Positions 1 through 6,661 of a stretch of 26,261 nucleotides of DNA are shown one piece after another. Under the pieces are notes generated by a model. That model was not told where the DNA came from and ran no database searches. It worked only from the letters and a program-made list of their open reading frames with translations. The stretch covers positions 1-26,261 of the forward strand of contig CAYRDI010000029.1 of assembly GCA_964423095.1 (NCBI GenBank), in the 5' to 3' direction. Every line of letters begins with the position of its first letter. The stretch's first letter is position 1. The DNA is from Micavibrio_A sp964423095. Its GTDB lineage: Bacteria > Pseudomonadota > Alphaproteobacteria > Micavibrionales > Micavibrionaceae. Both the position numbers and the translations under genes were made by a program.

Positions 1-1020
1 GCCCTGTACTCTGCGGCAGGGGGGAGCTTTGATCCATGGGCATCGCGGCAAATGACGCGCTTTTGCGTGTTTTTGTGTGGAATGATCGGGATTGCCATGG
101 TCGATGTGCGTTTCTGGTACCGCATGGCCTATCCGTTTTATTTCACCTGTCTTTTTCTTTTGCTGGTGGTGGATATTACGGGGCATATCGGGATGGGAGC
201 GCAGCGGTGGATCAAGATCGGCTTTATCCAGATCCAGCCATCGGAGCTGATGAAAATCGGCGTTGTGCTGGCACTGGCCAAATATTTTCATTCCATGACA
301 CGAGAAGACATGAAAAATGTCCGCGTGCTTTTGATCGGCGCGGCATTTTTGATCGGCCCGTTTTTGTTGGTGGCGACGCAGCCGGATTTGGGAACATCCG
401 GTGTTATTGTGATGGTGGGGATTGCCATGTTCTTTCTGGCCGGTGCGCCGCTATGGATTTTTATTGCGGGTGGCGCGGCAGCGGCGGCCGCCGCCCCCAT
501 GGCCTGGTTGCTCTTGCATGATTACCAGAAAAAAAGGGTTTTGACATTTCTTGATCCGGAACGCGATCCTTTGGGCGCGGGGTACCACATTACGCAATCC
601 AAAATCGCGCTGGGTTCCGGCGGGCTCGAAGGAAAAGGATTTTTAAGAGGAACGCAAAGCCACCTGAACTTTTTACCCGAAAAACAAACGGATTTTATTT
701 TCACCCTGTGGGTGGAAGAGTGGGGATTCTTCGGCGGTATTTTCGTTCTGATCCTGGTGGGTCTTATCCTCGCCTATGGCGGGTGGATTGCCATGCGGTG
801 CCGTCATTCGTTCGGGCGGTTGTTGTCATTCGGATTGATGGTAAATTTTTCAATCTATGTTTTTGTCAATGTCGCGATGGTGATGGGGCTGATTCCGGTC
901 GTGGGCGTGCCGTTTCCCATGCTGTCTTATGGTGGCACGGCGATGATGACCGTGTTGATCGGTTTTGGATTGATGATGTCCTGCAGCGTTTACAAGGACG
1001 CAAAGTTGCCGCGTATGTAG
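1..1020 (+). CDS. rodA: Rod shape-determining protein RodA (SEDS glycosyltransferase), 5' end missing
   Basis: This is a multi-pass membrane protein of the SEDS family, the peptidoglycan glycosyltransferase that works with a class B PBP in the elongasome. The reading frame is open from base 1 (ALYSAAGGSFDPWASRQ), which matches the first periplasmic loop of RodA, so the true start lies before the window. Family signatures are visible: PDLGTSG, then the extracellular loop with EKQTDFIFTLWVEEWGFFGG carrying the conserved Asp, and the C-terminal PFPMLSYGGTAMM. The gene ends 5 bp before the convergent grxD. An ATG at 52 is internal and not the real start. I am confident about family and symbol; FtsW is less likely because the loop sequence and short C-terminus are RodA-like. 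Confidence 0.93.
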   Translation, partial: ALYSAAGGSFDPWASRQMTRFCVFLCGMIGIAMVDVRFWYRMAYPFYFTCLFLLLVVDITGHIGMGAQRWIKIGFIQIQPSELMKIGVVLALAKYFHSMTREDMKNVRVLLIGAAFLIGPFLLVATQPDLGTSGVIVMVGIAMFFLAGAPLWIFIAGGAAAAAAAPMAWLLLHDYQKKRVLTFLDPERDPLGAGYHITQSKIALGSGGLEGKGFLRGTQSHLNFLPEKQTDFIFTLWVEEWGFFGGIFVLILVGLILAYGGWIAMRCRHSFGRLLSFGLMVNFSIYVFVNVAMVMGLIPVVGVPFPMLSYGGTAMMTVLIGFGLMMSCSVYKDAKLPRM

Positions 1021-1025
1021 GGCAA

Positions 1026-1367
1026 TTATGCGGCGTTGGCTTTAAACGCGATGCCCTTATCTTTCAAAAGATCCTGCAATTCACCGCTCATGAACATTTC
1101 ACGGACAATATCGCACCCGCCGACGAATTCACCCTTGATATAAAGCTGGGGGATTGTCGGCCAATTTGTGAAATCCTTGATTCCCTGACGGATCACATCG
1201 TCCTCAAGTACGTTGATGTCTTTAAATGCTACGCCGAGTTGCGAGAGTACCTGAACGACCGCTGCTGAAAACCCGCATTGCGGAAAAGCGGACGTTCCCT
1301 TCATGTACAAAACCACATCGTTGTTTTCGATGTCTTTTTTAATGCGGTCAAAAACGATATTTTCCAT
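1026..1367 (-). CDS. grxD: Monothiol glutaredoxin, Grx4/GrxD type
   Basis: A 113-residue CGFS-type monothiol glutaredoxin that binds and hands on 2Fe-2S clusters, usually in complex with BolA-family proteins. The active site CGFS is at residues 31-34, and the glutathione-binding WPTIPQLYIKGEFVGGCDI follows in the expected place. Two in-frame ATGs are possible, at 1376 and 1367. The AGGAG (1382-1378) lies only 1 nt from the first but 10 nt from the second, so I choose 1367 (MENIVFDRI). It lies just downstream of bolA, probably as one transcript, which fits the known Grx4-BolA partnership. Confidence 0.93.
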   Translation of the reverse strand: MENIVFDRIKKDIENNDVVLYMKGTSAFPQCGFSAAVVQVLSQLGVAFKDINVLEDDVIRQGIKDFTNWPTIPQLYIKGEFVGGCDIVREMFMSGELQDLLKDKGIAFKANAA

Positions 1368-1382
1368 TTCTCTCATACTCCT

Positions 1383-1616
1383 TTATGCCGGCACGGAGGT
1401 GTGGATCGCCAGCGCGTGTAACTCGCCGCCCACCTTTCCTTGCAGGGCTTTGTAAACCATTTGGTGTTGTTGAACGCGGGATAATCCCGCAAAGGATGCC
1501 GAAACGATGTGTGCGGCATAATGTTCGCCATCGCCGCGCAAATCTTCGATCCTGACATCCGCGCCCGGTATTCCGGCGACGATCAGGTCGGCAATTGTTT
1601 GTGCGTCCATGGCCAT
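1383..1616 (-). CDS. bolA: BolA-family iron-sulfur partner protein
   Basis: A 77-residue BolA/IbaG-type protein. The family pattern is clear: an N-terminal helix, a short beta region (DVRIEDLRGDGEHY), the signature FAGLSRVQQHQMVYKAL, and the C-terminal HALAIHTSVPA. BolA proteins form heterocomplexes with monothiol glutaredoxins and take part in Fe-S trafficking; the adjacent grxD supports this. The start at 1616 is preceded by AGGGT with about 8 nt spacing; a second Met two codons in is possible. A good sigma-70-like promoter lies 40-70 bp upstream. In many alphaproteobacteria bolA follows purL; here purS, purQ and purL are absent from the neighbourhood. Confidence 0.9.
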   Translation of the reverse strand: MAMDAQTIADLIVAGIPGADVRIEDLRGDGEHYAAHIVSASFAGLSRVQQHQMVYKALQGKVGGELHALAIHTSVPA

Positions 1617-1655
1617 GGGATTACCCTGTTCAAAATTCTTCTTTGTGTTGTTTCT

Positions 1656-1684
1656 AATTTAGGACAAAGCGAACCGCGTTTCAA
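1656..1684 (-). promoter_or_regulatory. Predicted promoter of bolA-grxD
   Basis: On the reverse strand TTGAAA (1684-1679) and TAAATT (1661-1656) are separated by exactly 17 bp, each 4-5 of 6 matches to the sigma-70 consensus. The expected transcription start falls about 30 bp before the bolA ATG. This is inference from sequence only. Confidence 0.55.
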
Positions 1685-1829
1685 GGAACGGAATATCCTT
1701 GCCCGAAAAGGGGCTTTGCGATACGGTGAAGCTGTCCGTTTGGATTGTGTTTAAAGAACAAGGATGAATAAATCCTTAACGCAGCCATATCGTGCGAGTT
1801 GAACCAGAGGATAACCGACTTTGAAACAA

Positions 1830-1850
1830 AAGAGCCCCACAGGGGCTCTT
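1830..1850 (-). terminator. Intrinsic terminator after the ATPase zeta-inhibitor gene
   Basis: A perfect 9-bp stem, AAGAGCCCC / GGGGCTCTT, closes a 3-nt loop (ACA). On the reverse strand it is followed by TTGTTTC-type T-rich sequence and lies 24 bp beyond the stop of the DUF1476 gene, which it most likely terminates. The forward side also has a short T5 tract (1855-1859), so it may work in both directions. Confidence 0.75.
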
Positions 1851-1874
1851 AATCTTTTTAAATCAATCAGTTTT

Positions 1875-2201
1875 CTATTTTTGTTCACTTAATATCTGCG
1901 TCTTGGCTTCTTCCATAAAATGGGCGAGCTTGGCGTCCATGATGTGGTTGCTGATTTCTTTGCCATTGTCCGCAATAATGGGGCGGAGCGCCCGTTTGAC
2001 ATCCTCGAACCCCGGCTCGTCCAGATTGGCGGAAACGGCGGCGGCGGCCAGGTTTTTGGCGGCATCGCCCGCGAGCCCGATTTCAGAGGCAACCCACAGC
2101 CCGAACAGCTTACAGGCACGGGCCTCGATCTTGAACATAACCTCTTGATCCAGTGCGTATTTTTTTTCAAAGGCCTGTTCGCGGTCGTTCATGTCGTTCA
2201 T
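1875..2201 (-). CDS. DUF1476 protein / F1F0-ATPase inhibitor zeta subunit
   Basis: A 108-residue helical protein of the DUF1476 family, whose characterised member in Paracoccus is the zeta subunit that inhibits F1-ATPase. Visible family features are the N-terminal DREQAFEKKYALDQE inhibitory-type segment, the central EARACKLFGLWVASEIGL, and a long helical C-terminus ending IMDAKLAHFMEEAKTQIL. The start at 2201 is preceded by AGAGG with 8 nt spacing; a second Met three codons later is a weaker option. The gene is divergent from purC, a conserved alphaproteobacterial arrangement, and has its own terminator. Function is inferred from the family. Confidence 0.85.
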   Translation of the reverse strand: MNDMNDREQAFEKKYALDQEVMFKIEARACKLFGLWVASEIGLAGDAAKNLAAAAVSANLDEPGFEDVKRALRPIIADNGKEISNHIMDAKLAHFMEEAKTQILSEQK

Positions 2202-2250
2202 GTCATATTCCTCTGGTTAAGTCTTGGTCGGTTTCAAAAACTACTACCAT

Positions 2251-2279
2251 TTGATCATTTTGAAATCCATTGTTATATG
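2251..2279 (+). promoter_or_regulatory. Predicted purC promoter
   Basis: TTGATC (2251-2256) and TATATG (2274-2279) are separated by 17 bp, with a Shine-Dalgarno-like AAAGGG at 2294-2299 and the ATG at 2306. This places transcription start about 20 bp before the gene. Sequence inference only. Confidence 0.5.
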
Positions 2280-2305
2280 AAGGGACATTCACAAAGGGAA
2301 AACGT

Positions 2306-3181
2306 ATGGCAGGTCTATTCGGCAACCGCCGCAAGGTCATTTACGAAGGTAAAGCCAAGATCATATATGAAGGCACCGAACCCGGCACTTTCATCCAGTA
2401 CTTCAAGGATGACGCGACCGCATTGAATGGGGCCAAGAAGGCCGTGATTTCCGGAAAAGGTGTCCTGAACAACCGGATTTCCGCCCATATCATGACGAAA
2501 TTGGAAGGGATCGGCGTGCCGACCCATTTCCTGCGGTCATTGAATATGCGCGAACAACTGATCCGTCAGGTAGAGGTCATTCCGCTGGAAGTGGTTGTGC
2601 GTAACATCGCCGCAGGGTCGCTGGCCAAACGTCTGGGCGTGAAGGAGGGGACGATCCTTCCCAACCCGATCATCGAGTTTTATTACAAAAAAGACGAACT
2701 CGGCGATCCCCTGGTCAACGAACATCATATCTTTACGTTCGGGTGGGCGGATCCATACGAACTCGAAGAAATGATCGGTCAGGCCTATCGCGTGAATGAC
2801 TATCTGAACGGTCTGTTTGCCGGGATCGGTTTGCGCCTTGTGGATTTCAAACTCGAATTCGGCCGCCTGTGGGGCGAATATGATGAGCTCTATATCATTC
2901 TTGCCGATGAAATCTCGCCCGACAATTGCCGCCTGTGGGATGCCAAGACGGGCGAAAAGCTGGACAAGGACCGTTTCCGTCAGGATCTGGGGAATGTCGT
3001 CGAAGGGTATCAGGAAATCGCCCGCCGACTGGGCCTGATTCCGCAAGGGGGATTGATGTCGGATGGCGCGTTCGATGAAAAACTGGCCGAAGGGTTGGAA
3101 GACATCGAAAACGAACTGGCCCGTGAACGCCGCCTGCGCGCGGTGAAAAAAACGCCGCCCAAAAACCCGCGCGGCGTTTAA
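2306..3181 (+). CDS. purC: Phosphoribosylaminoimidazole-succinocarboxamide synthase (SAICAR synthetase)
   Basis: PurC ligates aspartate to CAIR with ATP in de novo purine synthesis in the cytosol. Recognisable segments are KVIYEGKAKIIYEG, the central NMREQLIRQVEVIPLEVVVRN region, GLRLVDFKLEFG, and the active-site stretch ADEISPDNCRLWD. The start at 2306 (MAGLFGNRRK) has AAAGGGAA upstream and fits the family; an in-frame ATG at 2270 lies inside the predicted promoter and is rejected. The last 40-45 residues (after IPQGG) form a charged tail rich in Arg/Lys/Glu, longer than usual. The gene is alone here; purS/purQ/purL do not follow. It is convergent with nadK, 12 bp apart. Confidence 0.95.
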   Translation: MAGLFGNRRKVIYEGKAKIIYEGTEPGTFIQYFKDDATALNGAKKAVISGKGVLNNRISAHIMTKLEGIGVPTHFLRSLNMREQLIRQVEVIPLEVVVRNIAAGSLAKRLGVKEGTILPNPIIEFYYKKDELGDPLVNEHHIFTFGWADPYELEEMIGQAYRVNDYLNGLFAGIGLRLVDFKLEFGRLWGEYDELYIILADEISPDNCRLWDAKTGEKLDKDRFRQDLGNVVEGYQEIARRLGLIPQGGLMSDGAFDEKLAEGLEDIENELARERRLRAVKKTPPKNPRGV

Positions 3182-3193
3182 GCTCCAGACGTA

Positions 3194-3952
3194 TCAGGAC
3201 AGAAACTGTTCCTTTAAAATCCGTTCTTCCAGATGATGGTCGGGGTCGAACAACAATGTGCGCGAGACATCACCGGATTGCGCGATTTCAACGCTCACCA
3301 CATCGCGGATTTCATTGGAATCGGCGGTGACGCTGACGGGACGTTTGTTGATGTCCAGCGCATCGATGCGGATTTTCAAATTGGATGGGATCAACGCACC
3401 GCGCCAACGGCGGGGGCGGAACGCGCTAATAGGTGTCAACGCCAGGATATTGGATGATAGCGGCAGAATAGGGCCGTGCGCGGACAGATTATACGCCGTG
3501 CTGCCCACCGGTGTGGAAACCAGAATGCCATCACACACCAATTCGGGAATGCGTACGATATCATCCACGGAAATGCGCAAACTCGCCGCCTGCCGTGTTT
3601 CGCGGATTAAGGAGACTTCGTTGAAGGCGAGGGCTTCATGTGTTTTGCCGTGCAGGTCTGTGGCCTTCATCGACAATGGATAAACATCTACCGCGCTGGC
3701 CTTTTTCAATTTGGCAGGCAGGTCGTCGAACTTGTTCGGATTCATCAAAAACCCGACGGAACCGTAATTCACGCCATAGACAGGATTGTTGGAATTGCCG
3801 TATTCGTGCAGTGCTTCCAGCATGGTGCCATCGCCGCCAAGAACCACGACGTAATCGCATTCTTTTTCCGCGCACTGGCCATAGCGTGCGGTGAGGGCTT
3901 TGAGGGCTTCTTGCGCTTTGTCCGTATCGGCCGCGTAGAAATGGATTTTCAT
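3194..3952 (-). CDS. nadK: NAD kinase
   Basis: This enzyme phosphorylates NAD+ to NADP+. The 252-residue form begins MKIHFYAADT and carries the nucleotide-binding GGDGTML at residues 39-45, followed by YGVNYGSVGFLMNP and CDGILVSTPVGSTAYNLSAHGP, all standard for the family. I chose 3952 as start because alphaproteobacterial NadK begins with this MKIHF segment and it lies 7 bp after the pyrE stop. An upstream ATG at 4006 would overlap pyrE by 47 nt and has no ribosome-binding site. No strong Shine-Dalgarno is visible before 3952 either, so translation may be coupled to pyrE. Confidence 0.92.
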   Translation of the reverse strand: MKIHFYAADTDKAQEALKALTARYGQCAEKECDYVVVLGGDGTMLEALHEYGNSNNPVYGVNYGSVGFLMNPNKFDDLPAKLKKASAVDVYPLSMKATDLHGKTHEALAFNEVSLIRETRQAASLRISVDDIVRIPELVCDGILVSTPVGSTAYNLSAHGPILPLSSNILALTPISAFRPRRWRGALIPSNLKIRIDALDINKRPVSVTADSNEIRDVVSVEIAQSGDVSRTLLFDPDHHLEERILKEQFLS

Positions 3953-3959
3953 GAGGAGG

Positions 3960-4628
3960 CTATGCCTGTTTGGGGCGTTTATGTTCGTTCTGTTTTCCCC
4001 ACTCATCGGGGTTTTTCAAAAAGAACTCGACCGATTTCAGTGTTTCTTCATCAAAATATTTTTCCGACCGCGCCACTTTCAAAACATCAGCCCATGTGGT
4101 GATGGCGTGAAGCGTGAGGCCCCAGTCTTTCATGTTTTGATAGCTTTGCGGAAAATTCCCGTAATGGAAAACCACGAACGCATGTTCGACCACCGCGCCG
4201 GCATTGCGCAGCGCATCGACAAAAACTTTTTTCGATCCGCCGTCGGTTTGCAAATCTTCGACCAGCGCAACGCGCTTGCCGTCTTCATCCATGTAACCTT
4301 CGATTTGCGCCATGCGTCCAAAACCTTTTGGCTTTTTACGGACATAGAGCATGGGGATGTTCAGGCGTTCTGCGATAAAGGCGGCGTAGGGGATGCCTGC
4401 CGTTTCACCGCCCGCGACGTAATCAAGCTTCAGGTCTTTGAGCATGTCCGCCGCCATATCCATCAGGATGCCGCGCTCCTTGGGAAAGGAAATCATCCGG
4501 CGCATGTCGGTATAGACGGGGGAAAGCCGGCCCGATGTGAACACGAACGGTTTTTCCGGATTGAACAGGATGGATTTCGTATCCAGCAGGATTTTGGCGG
4601 CCTTTGCGGCCATGTCGTCTTTTGTCAT
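3960..4628 (-). CDS. pyrE: Orotate phosphoribosyltransferase
   Basis: PyrE transfers phosphoribose from PRPP to orotate, giving OMP in pyrimidine synthesis. The 222-residue protein shows the substrate-loop signature YVRKKPKGFG (95-104) and the PRPP-binding motif VALVEDLQTDGGSK (120-133), with FTSGRLSPVYTD near the N-terminus. AAGGAAGAG lies 5-6 nt before the ATG. It is the upstream gene of a two-gene pyrE-nadK unit. The pairing links nucleotide and NADP supply but no direct regulation is visible. Confidence 0.93.
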   Translation of the reverse strand: MTKDDMAAKAAKILLDTKSILFNPEKPFVFTSGRLSPVYTDMRRMISFPKERGILMDMAADMLKDLKLDYVAGGETAGIPYAAFIAERLNIPMLYVRKKPKGFGRMAQIEGYMDEDGKRVALVEDLQTDGGSKKVFVDALRNAGAVVEHAFVVFHYGNFPQSYQNMKDWGLTLHAITTWADVLKVARSEKYFDEETLKSVEFFLKNPDEWGKQNEHKRPKQA

Positions 4629-4701
4629 TGTCTCTTCCTTTGATGATGGGCCGATCTTTTCAAATCTGGCACAAAACTACAAGCCCCGTATGGCTTATTT
4701 G

Positions 4702-5355
4702 TTACTGGCTGACCCACAAAATGCGGGAAATCCAGGATATGTCCTTGGCTGCGAGCGTCCGGTCCGGATGATCGGGGTTAAAGGATTTCAATTCAATCTT
4801 TGTCGCGGTCTTGCGGGCCAGTTCCTTGGCCATTACTTCGCCCTTGATCGTGCGCACGACCACCCGGTCGCCGCGCCGGACGGCGGCATCGCGCGAAACA
4901 ACAAGAACATCGCCTTTCCGGTACAGCGGTTCCATGGAATCGCCGCTGATTTCGAGCGCATAGGTGCCCGCACCGCCGCGTAAATCCGCATCGGGGAATT
5001 TGACCTCGTCCCATGCATCGCCAGCGGGATAGCCGTCTTCATCAAAGAATCCTTTTGCCCCAGCCTGCGCAAAACCAATCAGGGGGATAAAACCTGTGTG
5101 GGCGGGGGATGTGTCGATTTCGGCCTTTTCGTCCATCAGCGCAAGAAAATCCGACATCGTTGCGCCCGTGGCGGCAAGAATGCGGGAAATGCTTTCGGTG
5201 GATGGCCAGCGGGGTTTTCCATCACCGCTAAACCTTTTGCTTTTGTTGAAAGATGTGGCGTCGAGCCCCGCCTGCTTGGCTAGTCCAGAAGCACTGTACC
5301 CGAAGGCGGCGGCGAGGCGGTCGATGGCGAACCAGATATTTTCGTGTGTCAGCAT
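4702..5355 (-). CDS. HTH / S24-type (LexA/CI-like) transcriptional regulator
   Basis: A 217-residue repressor-type protein. Residues 1-75 form an XRE-like DNA-binding region (SASGLAKQAGLDATSFNKSKRF), and residues 88-217 an S24 serine autopeptidase domain. The catalytic Ser is in GDSME (Ser140) and the Lys in VMAKEL (Lys177), with 37 residues between them as in LexA (S119/K156). An Ala-Gly pair at 98-99 (FAQAGAKG) is a plausible self-cleavage site. It is not LexA itself, since the HTH type differs. Similar regulators occur as chromosomal genes in alphaproteobacteria, so it may predate the phage cluster, but it sits directly at the left edge and reads away from it, like a phage repressor. There is no Shine-Dalgarno; see the promoter call. 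Confidence 0.88.
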   Translation of the reverse strand: MLTHENIWFAIDRLAAAFGYSASGLAKQAGLDATSFNKSKRFSGDGKPRWPSTESISRILAATGATMSDFLALMDEKAEIDTSPAHTGFIPLIGFAQAGAKGFFDEDGYPAGDAWDEVKFPDADLRGGAGTYALEISGDSMEPLYRKGDVLVVSRDAAVRRGDRVVVRTIKGEVMAKELARKTATKIELKSFNPDHPDRTLAAKDISWISRILWVSQ

Positions 5356-5361
5356 AGGGTT

Positions 5362-5390
5362 AGGTTAAAATTCCTACGCACGAATGTAAA
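5362..5390 (-). promoter_or_regulatory. Predicted leaderless promoter of the S24 regulator
   Basis: On the reverse strand TTTACA (5390-5385) and TAACCT (5367-5362) are separated by 17 bp. Seven nt beyond the -10 box is the A of the start codon (5355), and no ribosome-binding site precedes the ATG. The simplest reading is a leaderless transcript, as for many CI-type repressors. Inference only. Confidence 0.5.
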
Positions 5391-5423
5391 TAGGAAAATA
5401 ATCATAAAAAAGACTTGACTTAC

Positions 5424-5461
5424 GAGAACGTCTCTGGCACAAATAAGAACATAAAGAGAAC
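5424..5461 (+). promoter_or_regulatory. Candidate operator cluster with SOS-type GAAC-N7-GAAC repeat
   Basis: Between the regulator and the phage cluster three direct repeats occur: GAGAAC (5424-5429), AAGAAC (5445-5450) and GAGAAC (5456-5461). They are spaced 21 and 11 bp apart, on one helical face. The last two form GAAC-N7-GAAC (5447-5461), the alphaproteobacterial LexA box (GTTC-N7-GTTC on the other strand). The first overlaps a GAGA-N3-TCTC inverted repeat (5424-5434). A TTGACT (5415-5420) could be a forward -35, but no good -10 is seen at normal spacing. It could bind LexA, the adjacent S24 regulator, or both. Confidence 0.55.
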
Positions 5462-5535
5462 ATCTGTGTCAAGGGCGCATCTTCACCCCAGCGTCCTTTC
5501 CCAGCCCAACCAACAAAGAAAGACCAAAAGACGCT

Positions 5536-5976
5536 ATGCCCCGCGACCGTTTTACACCCAGAAATCAACCAGACAGCAAAGCCACCCCGTTCGACAATGC
5601 GGAAGAGGCCTGGTTCTGGTTCATTCAGGCGCAAGAGGCGCGGAATGACGGTGCGCGGTTTACGGCCGGCCTGTCACAGACTCTGCGTCCGTGCGACCCC
5701 GGCGACATATTAATGTGCGTGGACCGGCTTTATCGTCACCGCCGTCTGGTGATGGATCATCTTCTGGTTTTGCGTCACTACGGCAAGCGTCAAATTTCCC
5801 CCGATCCCCGCCGCACGAAAGAGGTGCGGGCCTTTTCTCTCTGGAAAGAGGCGTTGGAACGGCTCGAACCCGTTCTGGTGCGCAAGGGAATCGTGCGCCC
5901 AAAGTTATCACTACCCCAACCGGGCCGTTACTGGGCCCACACGGCAATCATCTATGAAGGAGGACTAAACCTATGA
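5536..5976 (+). CDS. Hypothetical protein, first gene of the phage cluster
   Basis: A 146-residue basic, mostly helical protein that I do not recognise by function. Visible features are the acidic-aromatic segment NAEEAWFWFIQAQEARNDGARF, a central Arg-rich helix RLYRHRRLVMDHLLVLRHYG, and a second helical segment ending LERLEPVLVRKGIV. There is no membrane segment, signal peptide or Cys pair. It follows the operator region directly and overlaps the next gene by ATGA, so it leads the transcript. Its basic helical character and first position would suit a regulator or antiterminator, but that is a guess. The ribosome-binding site is weak (AAAGAAAG). The start could be later but no better Met exists. 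Confidence 0.75.
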   Translation: MPRDRFTPRNQPDSKATPFDNAEEAWFWFIQAQEARNDGARFTAGLSQTLRPCDPGDILMCVDRLYRHRRLVMDHLLVLRHYGKRQISPDPRRTKEVRAFSLWKEALERLEPVLVRKGIVRPKLSLPQPGRYWAHTAIIYEGGLNL

Positions 5977-6368
5977 GCGGATTGTTATCGACACTGGCCG
6001 AAGGCCAGAATGCATGGGTCGTATTCAGCGGCCAGACGGAAATTTCATGGCTGCGGTTTTTGAAACCGGGGTTCCGGCATTGTTATGTGCTACTCCATGA
6101 CGGTGAACGCTGGACCAGCGTGGATCCGCTCAGCCATGTCACGGAAATTTCCGTGCATCATCATGTGCCGAGCGATTTCGATCTTCCGGCATGGCTGGCC
6201 GCCCGCGGAAACCGCGTGGTGAAGGCCCCGTTACGCCGCGATGTGACAAAAGCCGCACCGTTTATGCTGTTTACTTGCGTCGAAGCGGTCAAACGCGTGC
6301 TCGGCATTCACAAACGCGCCATCTTTACGCCGTGGCAACTCTATCGCCACCTGACTTTTGCTAACTAG
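5973..6368 (+). CDS. Hypothetical protein, possible permuted papain-fold hydrolase
   Basis: A 131-residue protein translated from a strong AAGGAGGA site (5957-5964), with its ATG overlapping the previous stop. I do not recognise a named family. The sequence order FRHCYVLLHDGERWTSVDPL (His36, Asp51) followed by a helix starting at Cys102 (FTCVEAVKRVLG) is what circularly permuted NlpC/P60 or YiiX-type enzymes show: His on an early strand and Cys at the start of a later helix. It could therefore be a peptidoglycan amidase or peptidase, but the match rests on pattern only. Length is typical of a single small domain. No signal peptide is present. Confidence 0.72.
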   Translation: MSGLLSTLAEGQNAWVVFSGQTEISWLRFLKPGFRHCYVLLHDGERWTSVDPLSHVTEISVHHHVPSDFDLPAWLAARGNRVVKAPLRRDVTKAAPFMLFTCVEAVKRVLGIHKRAIFTPWQLYRHLTFAN

Positions 6369-6385
6369 AAACAAGGAGTATCATT

Positions 6386-6658
6386 ATGGGTGATATCACA
6401 GGCCGCCCGAAAGCGCCGCAACAACAAGTGGTTTATGTGCCGCAATATATAAGCACACCGGCCACGACGACGACAACCACATCGTCATCCTCATCGACAT
6501 CGCAGGATACGGATACGCCGTTGACGCCCGAAGCGCAGCGGGAGAAAAGTCTGCTCTCGCGCACACGTTCGCGTCTGGGCACTATCCTGACCGGTTTTCG
6601 CGGCGTCTTGTCGCAAAACGATTCCACGCCTGCCAAAAAAACGCTGCTGGGGGAATAA
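6386..6658 (+). CDS. Small phage virion-associated protein with Ser/Thr-rich linker
   Basis: A 90-residue protein preceded by AAGGAG. Residues 1-22 form a short Pro/Gln-rich head, residues 24-43 a nearly pure Thr/Ser linker, and the C-terminal part reads SLLSRTRSRLGTILTGFRG and ends KKTLLGE. Small proteins with this 'GTILTG...KTLLG' C-terminus are common next to the portal or connector gene in tailed phages; their role is not established as far as I know. It lies 3 bp before the portal ATG. I am confident it is coding because of the clear ribosome-binding site and motif. Confidence 0.75.
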   Translation: MGDITGRPKAPQQQVVYVPQYISTPATTTTTTSSSSSTSQDTDTPLTPEAQREKSLLSRTRSRLGTILTGFRGVLSQNDSTPAKKTLLGE

Positions 6659-6661
6659 TCT

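Noticed and set aside
2270..2305. Longer start for purC
   Set aside because: The ATG at 2270 overlaps the predicted promoter and lacks a ribosome-binding site; homology begins after 2306.
5415..5446. Forward promoter TTGACT with an AT-rich -10 for the phage cluster
   Set aside because: The candidate -10 sequences at 17-20 bp match only about three of six bases, so I report the operator but not a promoter.
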